Shown here: positions 35,097-47,649 of the stretch, piece after piece
Layout of the letters: each line of letters opens with the position of its first letter
How positions within the stretch are numbered: position 1 is the stretch's first letter
NCBI RefSeq assembly: GCF_016907975.1
Contig: NZ_JAFBCY010000002.1
Coordinates: forward strand, 186,001 to 250,000
Reading direction: 5' to 3'
Length of the DNA: 64,000 nt
From: Methylopila capsulata
GTDB taxonomy: Bacteria; Pseudomonadota; Alphaproteobacteria; Rhizobiales; Methylopilaceae
Position numbers and translations under genes: made by a program
Notes under the pieces: generated by a model
Seen by the model: only the letters and a program-made list of their open reading frames with translations
What the model was told of the DNA's origin: nothing
Databases searched by the model: none

Positions 35097-38000
35097 CTAA
35101 CCGATGGAGAGCGGATCGGCGTGGCCGGGTCCCGTCGGCGCGGGACCGGCGGGCGACGGCTCGTGCCCGTGACTCTTGAGCTTGCGGCCACCGGCGAGCG
35201 TGCGGATGACGACGTAGAACACCGGCGTCAGGAACAGGCCGAAGGCGGTGACGCCGATCATCCCGGAGAACACCGCGACGCCCATGGCGGCCCGCATCTC
35301 CGAGCCCGCGCCGGTGGAGGTGACCAGCGGCAGCACGCCCATGATGAAGGCGAGCGAGGTCATCAGGATCGGGCGCAGCCGCAGCCGGCTAGCCTCGACC
35401 GCGGCCTGCAGCGGCGTGCGGCCGGCGATCTCCAGCTCGCGGGCGAACTCCACGATCAGGATCGCGTTCTTCGCCGACAGGCCCACCAGCACGATCAGGC
35501 CGATCTGGGTGAAGACGTTGTTGTCCCCGCCCGAGAGCCACACGCCGACCAGCGCGGCGAGGATGCCCATCGGCACGATCAGGATGATCGCGATCGGCAA
35601 CGTCAGGCTCTCGTACTGGGCGGCCAGCACCAGGAACACGAGGAAGATCGCCACCGGGAACACGATCATCCCCGAGTTGCCGGCGATGAACTCCTGGTAG
35701 GTCAGCTCGGTCCACTCGAAGGTGAAGCCCTTCGGCAGCGTCTCCGCCGCGATCTTGGTGACCGCCGCCTGCGCCTGGCCGGTGGAGAAGCCCGGAGCCG
35801 CGCCGCCGTTGACGTCGGCCGAGAGGAAGCCGTTGTAGCGCATGGCGCGCTCGGGTCCCGCGCTGGGCTTCACCGTCATCAGCGCCGACAGCGGGATCAT
35901 CTCGCCCGAGGTCGCGCGCACCTTCAGGAAGCCGACGTCCTCGGCCCGGGCGCGGTAGTCCTGGTCGGCCTGGACGCGGACCGAGTAGGTGCGGCCGAAC
36001 TTGTTGAAGTCGTTGACGTAGAGCGAGCCGAAATAGATCTGCAGGGTGTTGAACACCTCCGCGATCGGCACGCCGAGCTGGCGGGCCTTGGTGCGGTCGA
36101 TGTCGGCAAACAGCTGCGGCACGTTCACCTGATAGGAGGAGAACAGGCCGGCGAGCTCCGGCGCCTGGTTCGCCCGGGCGAGGAAGGCCTTCGTGGTCTC
36201 GTCCAGCGCCTGGTAGCCGCGGCCGGCCTTGTCCTCGATCTGCAGCTTGAAGCCGCCGATGGTGCCGAGGCCCTGCACCGGGGGCGGCGGAAACATCGCG
36301 ATCACCGCGTCCTGGATGCCGGCGTACTGCTTGTTGAGCTCCATTGCGATGGCGCCGGCGTTGAGCGACGGGTCCTTGCGCTCCTCGAACTCCTTCAGCC
36401 CGACGAACACGATGCCGGCGTTGGAGGAGTTGGTGAAGCCGTTGATCGAGAGGCCGGGGAAGGCGATCGCGTTCTTCACGCCCGGAGTCTTGAGCGCGAT
36501 GTCGCTCATCTTCCGGATCACGTCCTCGGTGCGGTCGAGGCTCGCGGCGTCCGGCAGCTGGGCGAAGCCGACGAGATACTGCTTGTCCTGGGCGGGCACG
36601 AAGCCGCCGGGGATCGTCTTGAACAGCTGTCCCGTCACGCCGATCAGCCCGGCGTAGAGCACAAGCATCACCAGCTTGCGGCCGATGGCGAAGGTCACGC
36701 CGCGGCCGTAGCTGTCCGCGCTCCAGGCGAAGAAGCGGTTGAAGCGGCGGAAGAACCAGCCGAACAGAAAGTCGATCCCGCGCGTCAGCCGGTCCTTGGG
36801 CGCGCCGTGGCCCTTCAGCAGGAGGGCGGCGAGCGCGGGCGACAGGGTGAGCGAGTTGATCGCCGAGATCACCGTGGAGATCGCGATCGTGAGCGCGAAC
36901 TGGCGGTAGAACTGGCCGGTAAGCCCTGAGATGAAGGCGAGCGGCACGAACACCGCGATCAGCACCAGCGCGATCGCGACGATCGGGCCGGACACCTCCT
37001 GCATCGCCTTCAGCGCGGCGGCGCGGGGGCTGAGGCCCTCCTCGATGTTGCGCTCGACGTTCTCCACCACGACGATCGCGTCGTCGACGACGATGCCGAT
37101 CGCGAGCACCAGTCCGAACAGGCTGAGCGCGTTGATGGAGAAGCCGAAGAGGTGCATCACCGCGAAGGTGCCGACGATCGAGACCGGCACCGCGATCAGC
37201 GGGATGATCGACGCCCGCCAGGTCTGCAGGAACACGATCACCACCAGCACGACCAGCGCGACAGCCTCGAGCAGCGTGTGGAGCACGGCTTCGATCGACG
37301 AGCGCACGAACTGGGTCGTGTCGTAGACGATCGAATAGTCCACGCCGTCCGGCATGCCGGCCTTGATGTCCTCCATCTCGGAGCGCACCCGGTCCGCGAT
37401 CTCGATCGCGTTCGAGCCCGGCGCCTGGAACACCGGCACGGCGACGGCCGACTTGTTGTCGAGCAGCGACCGCAGCGCGTAGTCGGAGGCGCCCATCTCG
37501 AGCCGCGCGACGTCGCGCAGGCGCACGATCTGCCCGTTCGCGCCCGACTTCACGATGATGTCGCCGAACTCCTCCTCGCTCTGCAGCCGCCCCTGGGCGT
37601 TGAGCGAGAGCTGCAGGTCGACGTCCGAGGGCGCGGGCGAGCCGCCGACGACGCCCGCCGCCGCCTGCACGTTCTGGGCGCGGATCTCGGCGACGACGTC
37701 GGAGGCCGAAAGGCCATGCTCGGCGACCTTCTGCGGGTCCAGCCAGACGCGCATGGAGTAGTCGCCCGAGCCGAACAGCTGGACCTGGCCGACGCCGCGG
37801 ATGCGCGCCAGCCGGTCCTTCACGTTCAGCACGGCGTAGTTGCGCAGGTATTTGGAGTCGTAGCGGCCGTCGGGCGAGATGAGGTGGACGACGAGGGTCA
37901 GGTCCGGCGAGGACTTCACCGTCGTCACGCCGAGCGAGCGCACCTCTTCGGGCAGCCGCGGCTCGGCCTGGCTCACCCGGTTCTGGACGAGCTGCTGCGC

Positions 38001-38312
38001 CTTGTCGGGATCGGCCCCAAGAGCGAAGGTCACGGTCAGCGTCATCACGCCGTCGGTGGTCGCCTGTGAGGACATGTACAGCATGTCCTCGACGCCGTTG
38101 ATCTGCTCCTCGATCGGCGTCGCCACCGTCTCCGAGATGACCTTCGGGTTCGCGCCGGGATAGGTCGCGCGCACCACGATCTGCGGCGGCACCACGTCCG
38201 GATACTCCGAGATCGGCAGCGCCGGGATCGAGAGCAGGCCCGCCAGGAAGATGACCGCGGAGAGGACGCCGGCGAACACCGGCCGGTCGATGAAGAACTT
38301 GGAGACGTTCAT
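35097..38312 (-). CDS. RND efflux transporter, HAE1 family (AcrB/MexF-like)
   Basis: 1071 aa, twelve membrane helices with two large periplasmic loops. The N-terminus MNVSKFFIDRPVFAGVLS is typical of MexF/BepE-type pumps. The proton-relay pair D410-D411 (IVVDDAIVVVENVE) is present. It exports drugs or other amphiphiles from the periplasm with the membrane-fusion protein encoded upstream; an outer-membrane channel gene is not in the window, so it must use one from elsewhere. Confidence 0.95.
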   Translation of the reverse strand: MNVSKFFIDRPVFAGVLSAVIFLAGLLSIPALPISEYPDVVPPQIVVRATYPGANPKVISETVATPIEEQINGVEDMLYMSSQATTDGVMTLTVTFALGADPDKAQQLVQNRVSQAEPRLPEEVRSLGVTTVKSSPDLTLVVHLISPDGRYDSKYLRNYAVLNVKDRLARIRGVGQVQLFGSGDYSMRVWLDPQKVAEHGLSASDVVAEIRAQNVQAAAGVVGGSPAPSDVDLQLSLNAQGRLQSEEEFGDIIVKSGANGQIVRLRDVARLEMGASDYALRSLLDNKSAVAVPVFQAPGSNAIEIADRVRSEMEDIKAGMPDGVDYSIVYDTTQFVRSSIEAVLHTLLEAVALVVLVVIVFLQTWRASIIPLIAVPVSIVGTFAVMHLFGFSINALSLFGLVLAIGIVVDDAIVVVENVERNIEEGLSPRAAALKAMQEVSGPIVAIALVLIAVFVPLAFISGLTGQFYRQFALTIAISTVISAINSLTLSPALAALLLKGHGAPKDRLTRGIDFLFGWFFRRFNRFFAWSADSYGRGVTFAIGRKLVMLVLYAGLIGVTGQLFKTIPGGFVPAQDKQYLVGFAQLPDAASLDRTEDVIRKMSDIALKTPGVKNAIAFPGLSINGFTNSSNAGIVFVGLKEFEERKDPSLNAGAIAMELNKQYAGIQDAVIAMFPPPPVQGLGTIGGFKLQIEDKAGRGYQALDETTKAFLARANQAPELAGLFSSYQVNVPQLFADIDRTKARQLGVPIAEVFNTLQIYFGSLYVNDFNKFGRTYSVRVQADQDYRARAEDVGFLKVRATSGEMIPLSALMTVKPSAGPERAMRYNGFLSADVNGGAAPGFSTGQAQAAVTKIAAETLPKGFTFEWTELTYQEFIAGNSGMIVFPVAIFLVFLVLAAQYESLTLPIAIILIVPMGILAALVGVWLSGGDNNVFTQIGLIVLVGLSAKNAILIVEFARELEIAGRTPLQAAVEASRLRLRPILMTSLAFIMGVLPLVTSTGAGSEMRAAMGVAVFSGMIGVTAFGLFLTPVFYVVIRTLAGGRKLKSHGHEPSPAGPAPTGPGHADPLSIG

Positions 38313-38450
38313 GGCCGGAGCCTTCGGGTCGCAGCTTGGGCGTCGTCCCGGACGCCGGCGTGCGGCGGAGCGGGGGCAGGCGCAGGGAAAGGCGTTCAGG
38401 TCTCGGCGGCGTCCCGGCGCGGCCTCGCGGCCGGTCGGGACGCCGTCACG

Positions 38451-39641
38451 TCATCGGGTCGCGGAGGCCTGGCGCTCGACCAGCTTCGCGCCGTCCATGC
38501 CGACCGGCTCCGGCGCGACCAGCGCGCCCGGGCGGAGCTTCTGCAGGCCGTTCACGACCACCCGCTCGCCGGCGTTCAGGCCGCTCAGCACCACCTTGAG
38601 GCCGTCGGCGGAGGCGCCGAGCTTGACCTCGCGGTACATCGCCTTGTGGTCGTCGCCCACGACCAGCACGAAGGTCTTGTCCTGGTCGACGCCGACCGCG
38701 CGCTCGCTGACGAGCAGCGCCGGCGCGGACTTGGCCTGGCCGAGCCGCAGCCGCGCGAACTGGCCCGGCATCAGCGCGCCGTCCGGATTGTCGAACGCCG
38801 CGCGCAGCCGCACCGTGCCCGCCGTCGCGTCGACCGAGGGGTCGACATAGGACAGGCGGCCGATGACCGGCGCGCCGGTCGCGGTGGTCATCTCGACCGG
38901 GATGGCGGCGAGCTTGTCGGCGTGATCGCCGCCCCCGGGAAGGCTTGCGAGCGCGCGCGCCACCGCGCCCTCGTCGGCGTCGAAGCTCGCGTAGACGGGA
39001 TCGACCGAGACCAGCTTGGCGAGAGCCGGCGCGCCGGGACCCGCGGCGATCAGATTGCCGACGGTCACCTCGATCCGACCGACGCGGCCGGCGACCGGGG
39101 CCCGGATCTCGGTGTAGCCGAGGTTGAGCTCCGCGGTCCGGAGCGCCGCCTGCGCGCCCTGCGCCGCGGCCTCCGCCTGCCGCAGCGCGCTGTCGCGGGT
39201 GTCGAGATCGCGCTCGGAAATGGTGGAGGCGGAGGTCATGCGGCGGCCGCGCGTGAGGTCGTTGCGGGCGAGCGACACCCGCGCCTGGGCGGCGGCGAGA
39301 TCGGCGCGGGCGCGGTCCACCTCGGCCTGGTAGGGATCGGGATCGATGGTGAAGAGCGGCGCGCCCTTCGCGACCAGAGCGCCCTCCCGGAAGTGGACGG
39401 TCCGGATCTCGCCGGCGACCCGCGAGCGGACCTCGACGCGGTCGACCGCCTCGAGACGGCCGGAGAAGCTCGACCAGTCCACGATGTCGCGCGGCTCGAC
39501 CGCGGCGACGCTCGCCGGCGTCGCCTGCGGCGCGGCCGGCGCGTCGGCGGAGACGCCGCCGGTCGGCGACAGGATGACGGCGGCGAACGCCAGGACGGCC
39601 GCGGCGCCCAAGGCGGCGGCGCGGGCGGAACGAATGACCAT
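38451..39641 (-). CDS. RND periplasmic adaptor (membrane-fusion protein)
   Basis: 396 aa with an N-terminal signal or anchor of about 25 residues. Lipoyl halves flank a coiled-coil hairpin (residues about 70-190, with AQARVSLARNDLTRG and SERDLDTRDSALRQAEAA), followed by beta-barrel and membrane-proximal domains. The ATG at 39641 has GGGGA upstream; a TTG six codons earlier is less likely. It is the first gene of the pump operon, 138 bp before the RND gene. Confidence 0.92.
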   Translation of the reverse strand: MVIRSARAAALGAAAVLAFAAVILSPTGGVSADAPAAPQATPASVAAVEPRDIVDWSSFSGRLEAVDRVEVRSRVAGEIRTVHFREGALVAKGAPLFTIDPDPYQAEVDRARADLAAAQARVSLARNDLTRGRRMTSASTISERDLDTRDSALRQAEAAAQGAQAALRTAELNLGYTEIRAPVAGRVGRIEVTVGNLIAAGPGAPALAKLVSVDPVYASFDADEGAVARALASLPGGGDHADKLAAIPVEMTTATGAPVIGRLSYVDPSVDATAGTVRLRAAFDNPDGALMPGQFARLRLGQAKSAPALLVSERAVGVDQDKTFVLVVGDDHKAMYREVKLGASADGLKVVLSGLNAGERVVVNGLQKLRPGALVAPEPVGMDGAKLVERQASATR

Positions 39642-39671
39642 CGCTTGCGTCCCCAGCAAGATGCAAAACCA

Positions 39672-39742
39672 TACCGATCAGTATGGTACCGATAGGTAGA
39701 TTTGCGGAGGCGGGGAGTCAAGGCGAAAGATATCGAACGGTA
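39672..39742. promoter_or_regulatory. Tandem TetR operator candidates upstream of RND operon
   Basis: Three related 12-mers occur: TACCGATCAGTA (39672-39683, within the dyad ACCATAC-N6-GTATGGT at 39668-39687), TACCGATAGGTA (39687-39698) and TATCGAACGGTA (39731-39742). The first two are 15 bp apart. All fit the site at the tetR promoter. Confidence 0.6.
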
Positions 39743-39745
39743 TGA

Positions 39746-39801
39746 AAAACGCCAGAGACCCTCGCACGCGCTCGCAGGCGGCGCGCGGGAGGGTCTCTGG
39801 C
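39746..39801 (-). terminator. Terminator of the CoA-transferase gene
   Basis: GCCAGAGACCCTC (39751-39763) and GAGGGTCTCTGGC (39789-39801) form a perfect 13-bp stem. On the minus strand it is followed by TTTTT (39746-39750 region), about 75 bases after the CoA-transferase stop. Confidence 0.8.
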
Positions 39802-39834
39802 GGGAGATCGGCTCGGCTATGTGGAAGCGCCCGC

Positions 39835-39863
39835 GCGGGCGACCCTCCGGAAGGGTCGTCCGC
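39835..39863 (-). other. Second hairpin downstream of CoA-transferase gene
   Basis: GCGGGCGACCCT (39835-39846) and AGGGTCGTCCGC (39852-39863) pair with one mismatch and a five-base loop, just after the stop codon. It could protect the 3' end of the mRNA. Confidence 0.45.
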
Positions 39864-39877
39864 GGGCGGGGGTGAGC

Positions 39878-41842
39878 TCACTCGGCGGCGACCGCGCGGC
39901 CTTCCGGATCGTCGCCGCGCTCGATGTAGGCCTGGGCGTCCTCGCGGCGCTCGAACACGTGCGGCGCGAGGCCGCGACGGCTGAGAGCCTCCTGCATCTT
40001 CAGGCGCAGGAAGGCGCTCGTCGCGTAGCGAGTGGTCTTCAGGTAGTGGTGCTCCGACATGTACTCGATCATCTCGGCGTAGGCGTCGTACAGGTTCTCG
40101 CTGATCTTGAAGCCGTCGTGGTTGATCACCGAGTTGACGCGCCGGCCGACCGCCTTGCAGGCGTTGACGAGGATGCGGCGCAGATCCGCGATGTCGTTCT
40201 TGCTGCGCGCCTGCCAGCCCTCGAGGTTGACGAACAGGATGTTGCGGTCGTGGTCGTAGCTCACCCGCTCCGGCAGGCGCAGGTTCAGCAGGTCGGCCTT
40301 CAGCTCCATCGGCTCATCCATGAAGATGCGCCGGTCCATCAGGCCGGGGTTCCTCACGATCGGCTTGAAGTCCATGTGCGCGAGGATGTCCTCCTCGATC
40401 TCGATGCCCGGCGCGACCTCGATCAGCTCGAGACCCTCGCGGGTGAGCTGGAACACGCAGCGCTCGGTGACGTAGATCACCGGCTGGCCGCGCTCCGCCG
40501 CGAACTCGCCCGAGAAGGTCACCTGCTCGACGTGGTCGATGAACTTCCGCGAGCGGCCTTCCTTGACGATCTTCACCTCGCCGTTCTCGATCTTCACCTC
40601 GAGGCCGCCGACCGTGAAGGTGCCGGCGAACACCACCGCGCGGGCGTTCTGGCTGATGTTGATGAAGCCGCCGCAGCCGTTCAGCTTGCCGCCGAAGGAC
40701 GAGGTGTTGACGTTGCCGTAGCGGTCGCACTCGGCCATGCCGAGGCAGGTCATGTCGAGGCCGCCGCCGTCGTAGAAGTCGAACATCTGGTTCTGATCGA
40801 TGATGCAGTCGGCGTTGCTCGCCGCGCCGAAGCTCGACCCGCTCGCCAGCACGCCGCCGACCGCCCCGGCCTCGGTGGTGAGGGTGATGTAGGGCGTCAC
40901 CTTCTCCTCGGCCGCGATCGCGGAGATGCCCTCCGGGGCGCCGACGCCCAAGTTGACCACGCCGTTCGGCGGCAGCTCGAACGCCGCGCGACGGGCGATG
41001 ATCTTGCGGGCGTCGAGCGTCATCTTCTTCATGGAGGCGACCGGCACGCGCACCTCCCCGGACAGCGCCGGATTGTGCAGCACGCCGTAGTTCATACGGT
41101 GCATCTCGCCCTCGGCGACGACCACGCAGTCCACCAGGATGCCGGGAACGCGCACGTCCTTGGGGCGGAGCGAGCCGTCCTCGACGATGCGCTCCACCTG
41201 GGCGATCACCACGCCGCCGTTGTTGCGAGCGGCCATGGCCTGGGCCAGCACGTCGAGGGTGAGAGCCTCCTTCTCCATGGAGATGTTGCCATGGGGGTCG
41301 GCGCTGGTGCCGCGGATGAAGGCGACGTCGATCTTGGTGGCCTTGTAGAACAGCCACTCCTCGCCCTCGACCTCCACCAGCTTGACGATGTCCTCGTCGG
41401 TCAGCTCGTTCACCTTGCCGCCGCCGAGGCGCGGGTCGACGTAGGTCTTCAGGCCGACCTTGGAGAACAGGCCGGGCTGGCCCGCGGCGCAGGCGCGGTA
41501 GAGCTGCGAGATCACGCCCTGGGGCAGGTTGTAGCCATAGATCTTGTTGGCCTTGGCGGCCTCCGCCACCTTCGGCATGCGGCCGAAGTTGGCGGCGATC
41601 ACGCGCTTCAGCAGGCCGTCGTGGTGCAGCCGGCCGGTGCCGAGGCCTTTGCTGTCGCCGGCGCCGGCGGTCATGATCAGCGTGAGGTCTCGCGGCGCGC
41701 CGCTCTCGACGTAGCGCTTCTCCAGAGCCGCGTGGAGCGCCTCCGGGATGCAGCTCTGGACGAAGCCCGTCGTGGTGACGACGTCGCCGTCCCGAATGAG
41801 CGCGATCGCCTCGTCCGCCGTGATGACCTTGTTCTTCTTCAT
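39878..41842 (-). CDS. Acyl-CoA:acetate/3-ketoacid CoA-transferase (YdiF/Pct-like) with C-terminal extension
   Basis: 654 aa. Both CoA-transferase halves are present in one chain: first GDVVTTTGFVQSCIPEAL near residue 20, second with the catalytic Glu E324 in TTEAGAVGG. It moves CoA between short acyl groups such as acetate, propionate or acetoacetate. From about residue 535 an extra segment of about 120 residues continues past the end of the E. coli YdiF-type enzyme. The ATG at 41842 is the only sensible start. It may serve in polyhydroxybutyrate or short-chain acid metabolism. Confidence 0.88.
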   Translation of the reverse strand: MKKNKVITADEAIALIRDGDVVTTTGFVQSCIPEALHAALEKRYVESGAPRDLTLIMTAGAGDSKGLGTGRLHHDGLLKRVIAANFGRMPKVAEAAKANKIYGYNLPQGVISQLYRACAAGQPGLFSKVGLKTYVDPRLGGGKVNELTDEDIVKLVEVEGEEWLFYKATKIDVAFIRGTSADPHGNISMEKEALTLDVLAQAMAARNNGGVVIAQVERIVEDGSLRPKDVRVPGILVDCVVVAEGEMHRMNYGVLHNPALSGEVRVPVASMKKMTLDARKIIARRAAFELPPNGVVNLGVGAPEGISAIAAEEKVTPYITLTTEAGAVGGVLASGSSFGAASNADCIIDQNQMFDFYDGGGLDMTCLGMAECDRYGNVNTSSFGGKLNGCGGFINISQNARAVVFAGTFTVGGLEVKIENGEVKIVKEGRSRKFIDHVEQVTFSGEFAAERGQPVIYVTERCVFQLTREGLELIEVAPGIEIEEDILAHMDFKPIVRNPGLMDRRIFMDEPMELKADLLNLRLPERVSYDHDRNILFVNLEGWQARSKNDIADLRRILVNACKAVGRRVNSVINHDGFKISENLYDAYAEMIEYMSEHHYLKTTRYATSAFLRLKMQEALSRRGLAPHVFERREDAQAYIERGDDPEGRAVAAE

Positions 41843-42226
41843 GCCCAGCCGTGTCCTGACCCTTCGCCGCGCCGGCCCGCGTGCTGGCGACGCCCGCGCT
41901 CTGCGCTTTGTCGTCAATGTAACGGATACGTTCCGGACCGTGCAATCGCTCCCTATGGAGGAAGACCATTGGAGCGACCGGAGAAAAGAGCATTTCGCGA
42001 ACAGTTGTGCCTCGCCCGCGCCCGCGCTTGTCGTCCGCTCAACGCAGGGATGCGGAACGGCGCGTCTGCGCTGGCATTCCAAATGCCTTGCTGCAGCGCA
42101 GCATAAACATGGCAATACTTCACGGCCGCGGCTCCGTGGGGCGGCGTGGCGCGACGGCGCCGTTGGGGGATTGAACCGTGAAGCCGGCCGCGCAATGGTG
42201 CCGCGGAAAAATCGGGAACATTTTCC
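41843..42226. promoter_or_regulatory. 384-bp divergent intergenic region with PhaR-box-like dyad
   Basis: No gene is supported. Two dyads stand out: GGCATT-CCA-AATGCC (42073-42087) and TGCTGC-AGC-GCAGCA (42089-42103). The latter fits the CTGC-N3-GCAG pattern described for PhaR, the regulator of polyhydroxybutyrate genes. A third dyad, CGGA-N5-TCCG, lies at 41923-41935. Confidence 0.45.
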
Positions 42227-42769
42227 ATGCGCATGCTCACCACAGCCGTTCTTCTCGCCTCCGCCGCCGCCCTCCCCGCAGCGGCCGCAGGTTTCGAGCT
42301 TCCGCCGCGCAAGCCCGGCCAATGGGAGATGTCGATCCAGGTCGACACCGCCGCCATGCCGCCGCAGGTGATCCGGATGTGCCTCGACGCCGAGACCGAC
42401 AAGCTCCTGAACGAGAAGTTCAGCGGCATGGCCTCCAACATGTGCTCCAAGCAGGAGCAGACGAAGGACGGCGACGCCATCGTGCTCGACAGCGTCTGCC
42501 AGCTCGGCGATATGAAGTCGGAGTCGCACTCGGTGGTGACGGGCGACTTCGACAGCGCCTACACCATGAAGACCGACATGAAGATGAGCGGCAGCAATGC
42601 GCCGAACGGGGTGAAGAACATCACCCCCGGCGGGCCGATGACCCAGCAGACCACGCTGAACGCCAAGCGCACCGGCGAGTGCGAGGCCGCGATGAAGCCG
42701 GGCGACATCGATCTCGGCGGCGGCCGCGTGCTGAACGTCCGCGACATGCCCTCGCCCAACATCCAGTGA
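42227..42769 (+). CDS. DUF3617 family periplasmic protein
   Basis: 180 aa with a Sec signal ending PAAAAG near residue 21. The mature protein begins with the DUF3617 hallmark KPGQWEMSIQVD, has several cysteines (near 51, 71, 92 and 150) and glycine-rich turns. The family is small, exported and uncharacterised. The promoter region upstream contains the PhaR-box-like dyad. Confidence is good for family, none for role. Confidence 0.82.
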   Translation: MRMLTTAVLLASAAALPAAAAGFELPPRKPGQWEMSIQVDTAAMPPQVIRMCLDAETDKLLNEKFSGMASNMCSKQEQTKDGDAIVLDSVCQLGDMKSESHSVVTGDFDSAYTMKTDMKMSGSNAPNGVKNITPGGPMTQQTTLNAKRTGECEAAMKPGDIDLGGGRVLNVRDMPSPNIQ

Positions 42770-42791
42770 GCGACGGCGGCGCGGAGGCGCC

Positions 42792-43108
42792 TCAGGCCGC
42801 GCGCGGGCGCTCCGCCGCGCCGTAGAGCGTGCGCCCCGCGTCGGTGAGCGCCAGCTTGGTGCGCTGGGTGCGGGCGTCGCGCGAGGCGACAGCCACGAGG
42901 CCGAGGTCGTCGGCGAGATCGGCGACGGCGCGCAGCACCAGCGCGTGGGCGAGGCCGAAGACCTTGGCGAAGGAGCGGCTGTCGGCGGCGACGCCGGCGC
43001 CCAGCGCCGTCACGAGCCCGGCGTGCAGCGGCGTCAGTCCGGGCGCGGCCTCGGTCACGGCCTCGACCGCGGCCATGAAGGCGGTCTCGTCCTGGGCGAG
43101 CGCCGCGG

Positions 43109-43112
<4 letters not shown>
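42792..43112 (-). CDS. Small winged-helix (MarR-like) protein coupled to molybdoenzyme
   Basis: 106 aa. It starts at a GTG overlapping the stop of the FdhF/YdeP-like gene (GTGA). The C-terminal two thirds look like a winged helix: ADSRSFAKVFGLAHALVLRAVADL as the recognition region and LALTDAGRTLYG as the wing/last helix, as in MarR proteins. It is too short for a full MarR dimer. Co-translation with an oxidoreductase is unusual for a regulator; it may sense or control that enzyme. Confidence 0.72.
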
Positions 43113-45412
<2,300 letters not shown>

Positions 45413-45799
45413 GGGTCAAACCATTCTAAGGAGAAGCGCGAGCCCTACGCGATCGGGCCAGCAATCGATCTGCGAGATAATCCCGAATTTCTCCAACTGC
45501 AACAACAGATCAATCGAATACTCCGCACGCAGAAGCTGCATGGCTCCTATGCGCGAAGTCTAAAACAATTCAAGGGAGGCATTTCCCACCCTTACTATCG
45601 GATCGGGCTATCGAACGATCGAGGAATCGCTCCAAATATTTCGAGTCATCTACGAGCGCGATCATATGATAGGAAAATCGCATCATGCCGCGGCGCAATA
45701 TCGAAACCGCGTCCGCGAAGGGTTTTTCCGGCCACGTCGAGTGATTAGATTGCGCGTCCGCCGTCGCCTGCCGCGACGGAGCAAAGGCGTCTGTCCCGC
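45413..45799. other. 387-bp AT-rich orphan patch
   Basis: GC content drops visibly compared with both neighbours, and codon-position bias is lost. One plus-strand frame stays open to the TAG near 45748, but it has no ATG, GTG or TTG after 45413 and uses many rare codons (ATA, CTA, AGG, CGA). It also holds the 10-bp palindrome ATCATATGAT at 45661. It could be a decayed insert or a promoter region; I do not call a gene. Confidence 0.5.
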
Positions 45800-46722
<923 letters not shown>

Positions 46723-46726
<4 letters not shown>

Positions 46727-47496
46727 CCCCCTCCGTGAACCTGCGCGCCGTCGGAGCCATCTACAAGTTCGAGATGGCCCGCGCGCTCCGCACGATCATG
46801 CAGAGCGTGATCTCGCCGGTGATCTCCACCTCGCTCTATTTCGTGGTGTTCGGCGCGGCCATCGGCCAGCGGATGCAGGAGATCGACGGCGTCCCCTACG
46901 GGACCTTCATCGTGCCGGGCCTGGTCATGCTCTCGCTGCTGACGCAGAGCATCGCCAACGCCTCGTTCGGCATCTACTTCCCGCGCTTCGCCGGCACGAT
47001 CTACGAGATCCTGTCGGCGCCGGTGTCCTACCTCGAGATCGTCGTCGCCTATGTCGGCGCGGCGGCGACCAAGTCGATCGTCATCGGCCTGATCATCCTC
47101 GCCACCGCCTCGCTGTTCACGCCGCTCACCATCGAGCACCCGGTCCTGATGGTGACCTTCCTGCTGCTGACGGCCTTCACCTTCAGCCTGTTCGGCTTCA
47201 TCATCGGCGTCTGGGCGGACGGGTTCGAGCAGCTGCAGATCATCCCGCTGCTGGTGATCACCCCCCTCACCTTCCTCGGCGGCAGCTTCTACTCCATCGA
47301 CATGCTGCCGCCCTTCTGGCGGGCGGTCAGCCTGTTCAACCCCGTGGTCTATCTCGTCAGCGGCTTCCGCTGGAGCTTCACCGGCAAGGCCGACGTCCAC
47401 ATCGGGGTGAGCCTCGCGATGACGATGGTGTTCCTGCTGGCCTGCCTCGTGGCGATCCGCTGGATCTTCAAGACGGGCTATCGCCTCAAGGCGTGA
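46723..47496 (+). CDS. YadH-like ABC-2 type permease
   Basis: 257 aa, six membrane segments. ABC-2 family marks are [12 protein letters not shown] near residue 64, [17 protein letters not shown] near 85 and [12 protein letters not shown] near 180. It forms the channel of the YadGH-like exporter. A palindromic element of about 110 bp follows the gene. Confidence 0.9.
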
Positions 47497-47525
47497 CGGC
47501 GCATCCCGAAAGCAAGCAGCCCCGC

Positions 47526-47635
47526 GCGTCGTTCCGGGCGAAGTCCCGGGACCTAACACCCCGCCGCTTTTAGGTTTTCCGACAACGGCGGGGGATGGGT
47601 TCCGGCATTCCGCTTCGCTGCAGCCGGAACGACGC
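47526..47635. repeat. Nested palindromic intergenic element, about 110 bp
   Basis: The outer 12-bp terminal repeats GCGTCGTTCCGG (47526-47537) and CCGGAACGACGC (47624-47635) enclose an inner pair CCCCGCCG (47559-47566) and CGGCGGGG (47586-47593). Its size and terminal repeats suggest a miniature transposable-type element, or a large hairpin terminating two convergent units. Confidence 0.5.
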
Positions 47636-47649
47636 CGCGTGTTTGCCGC

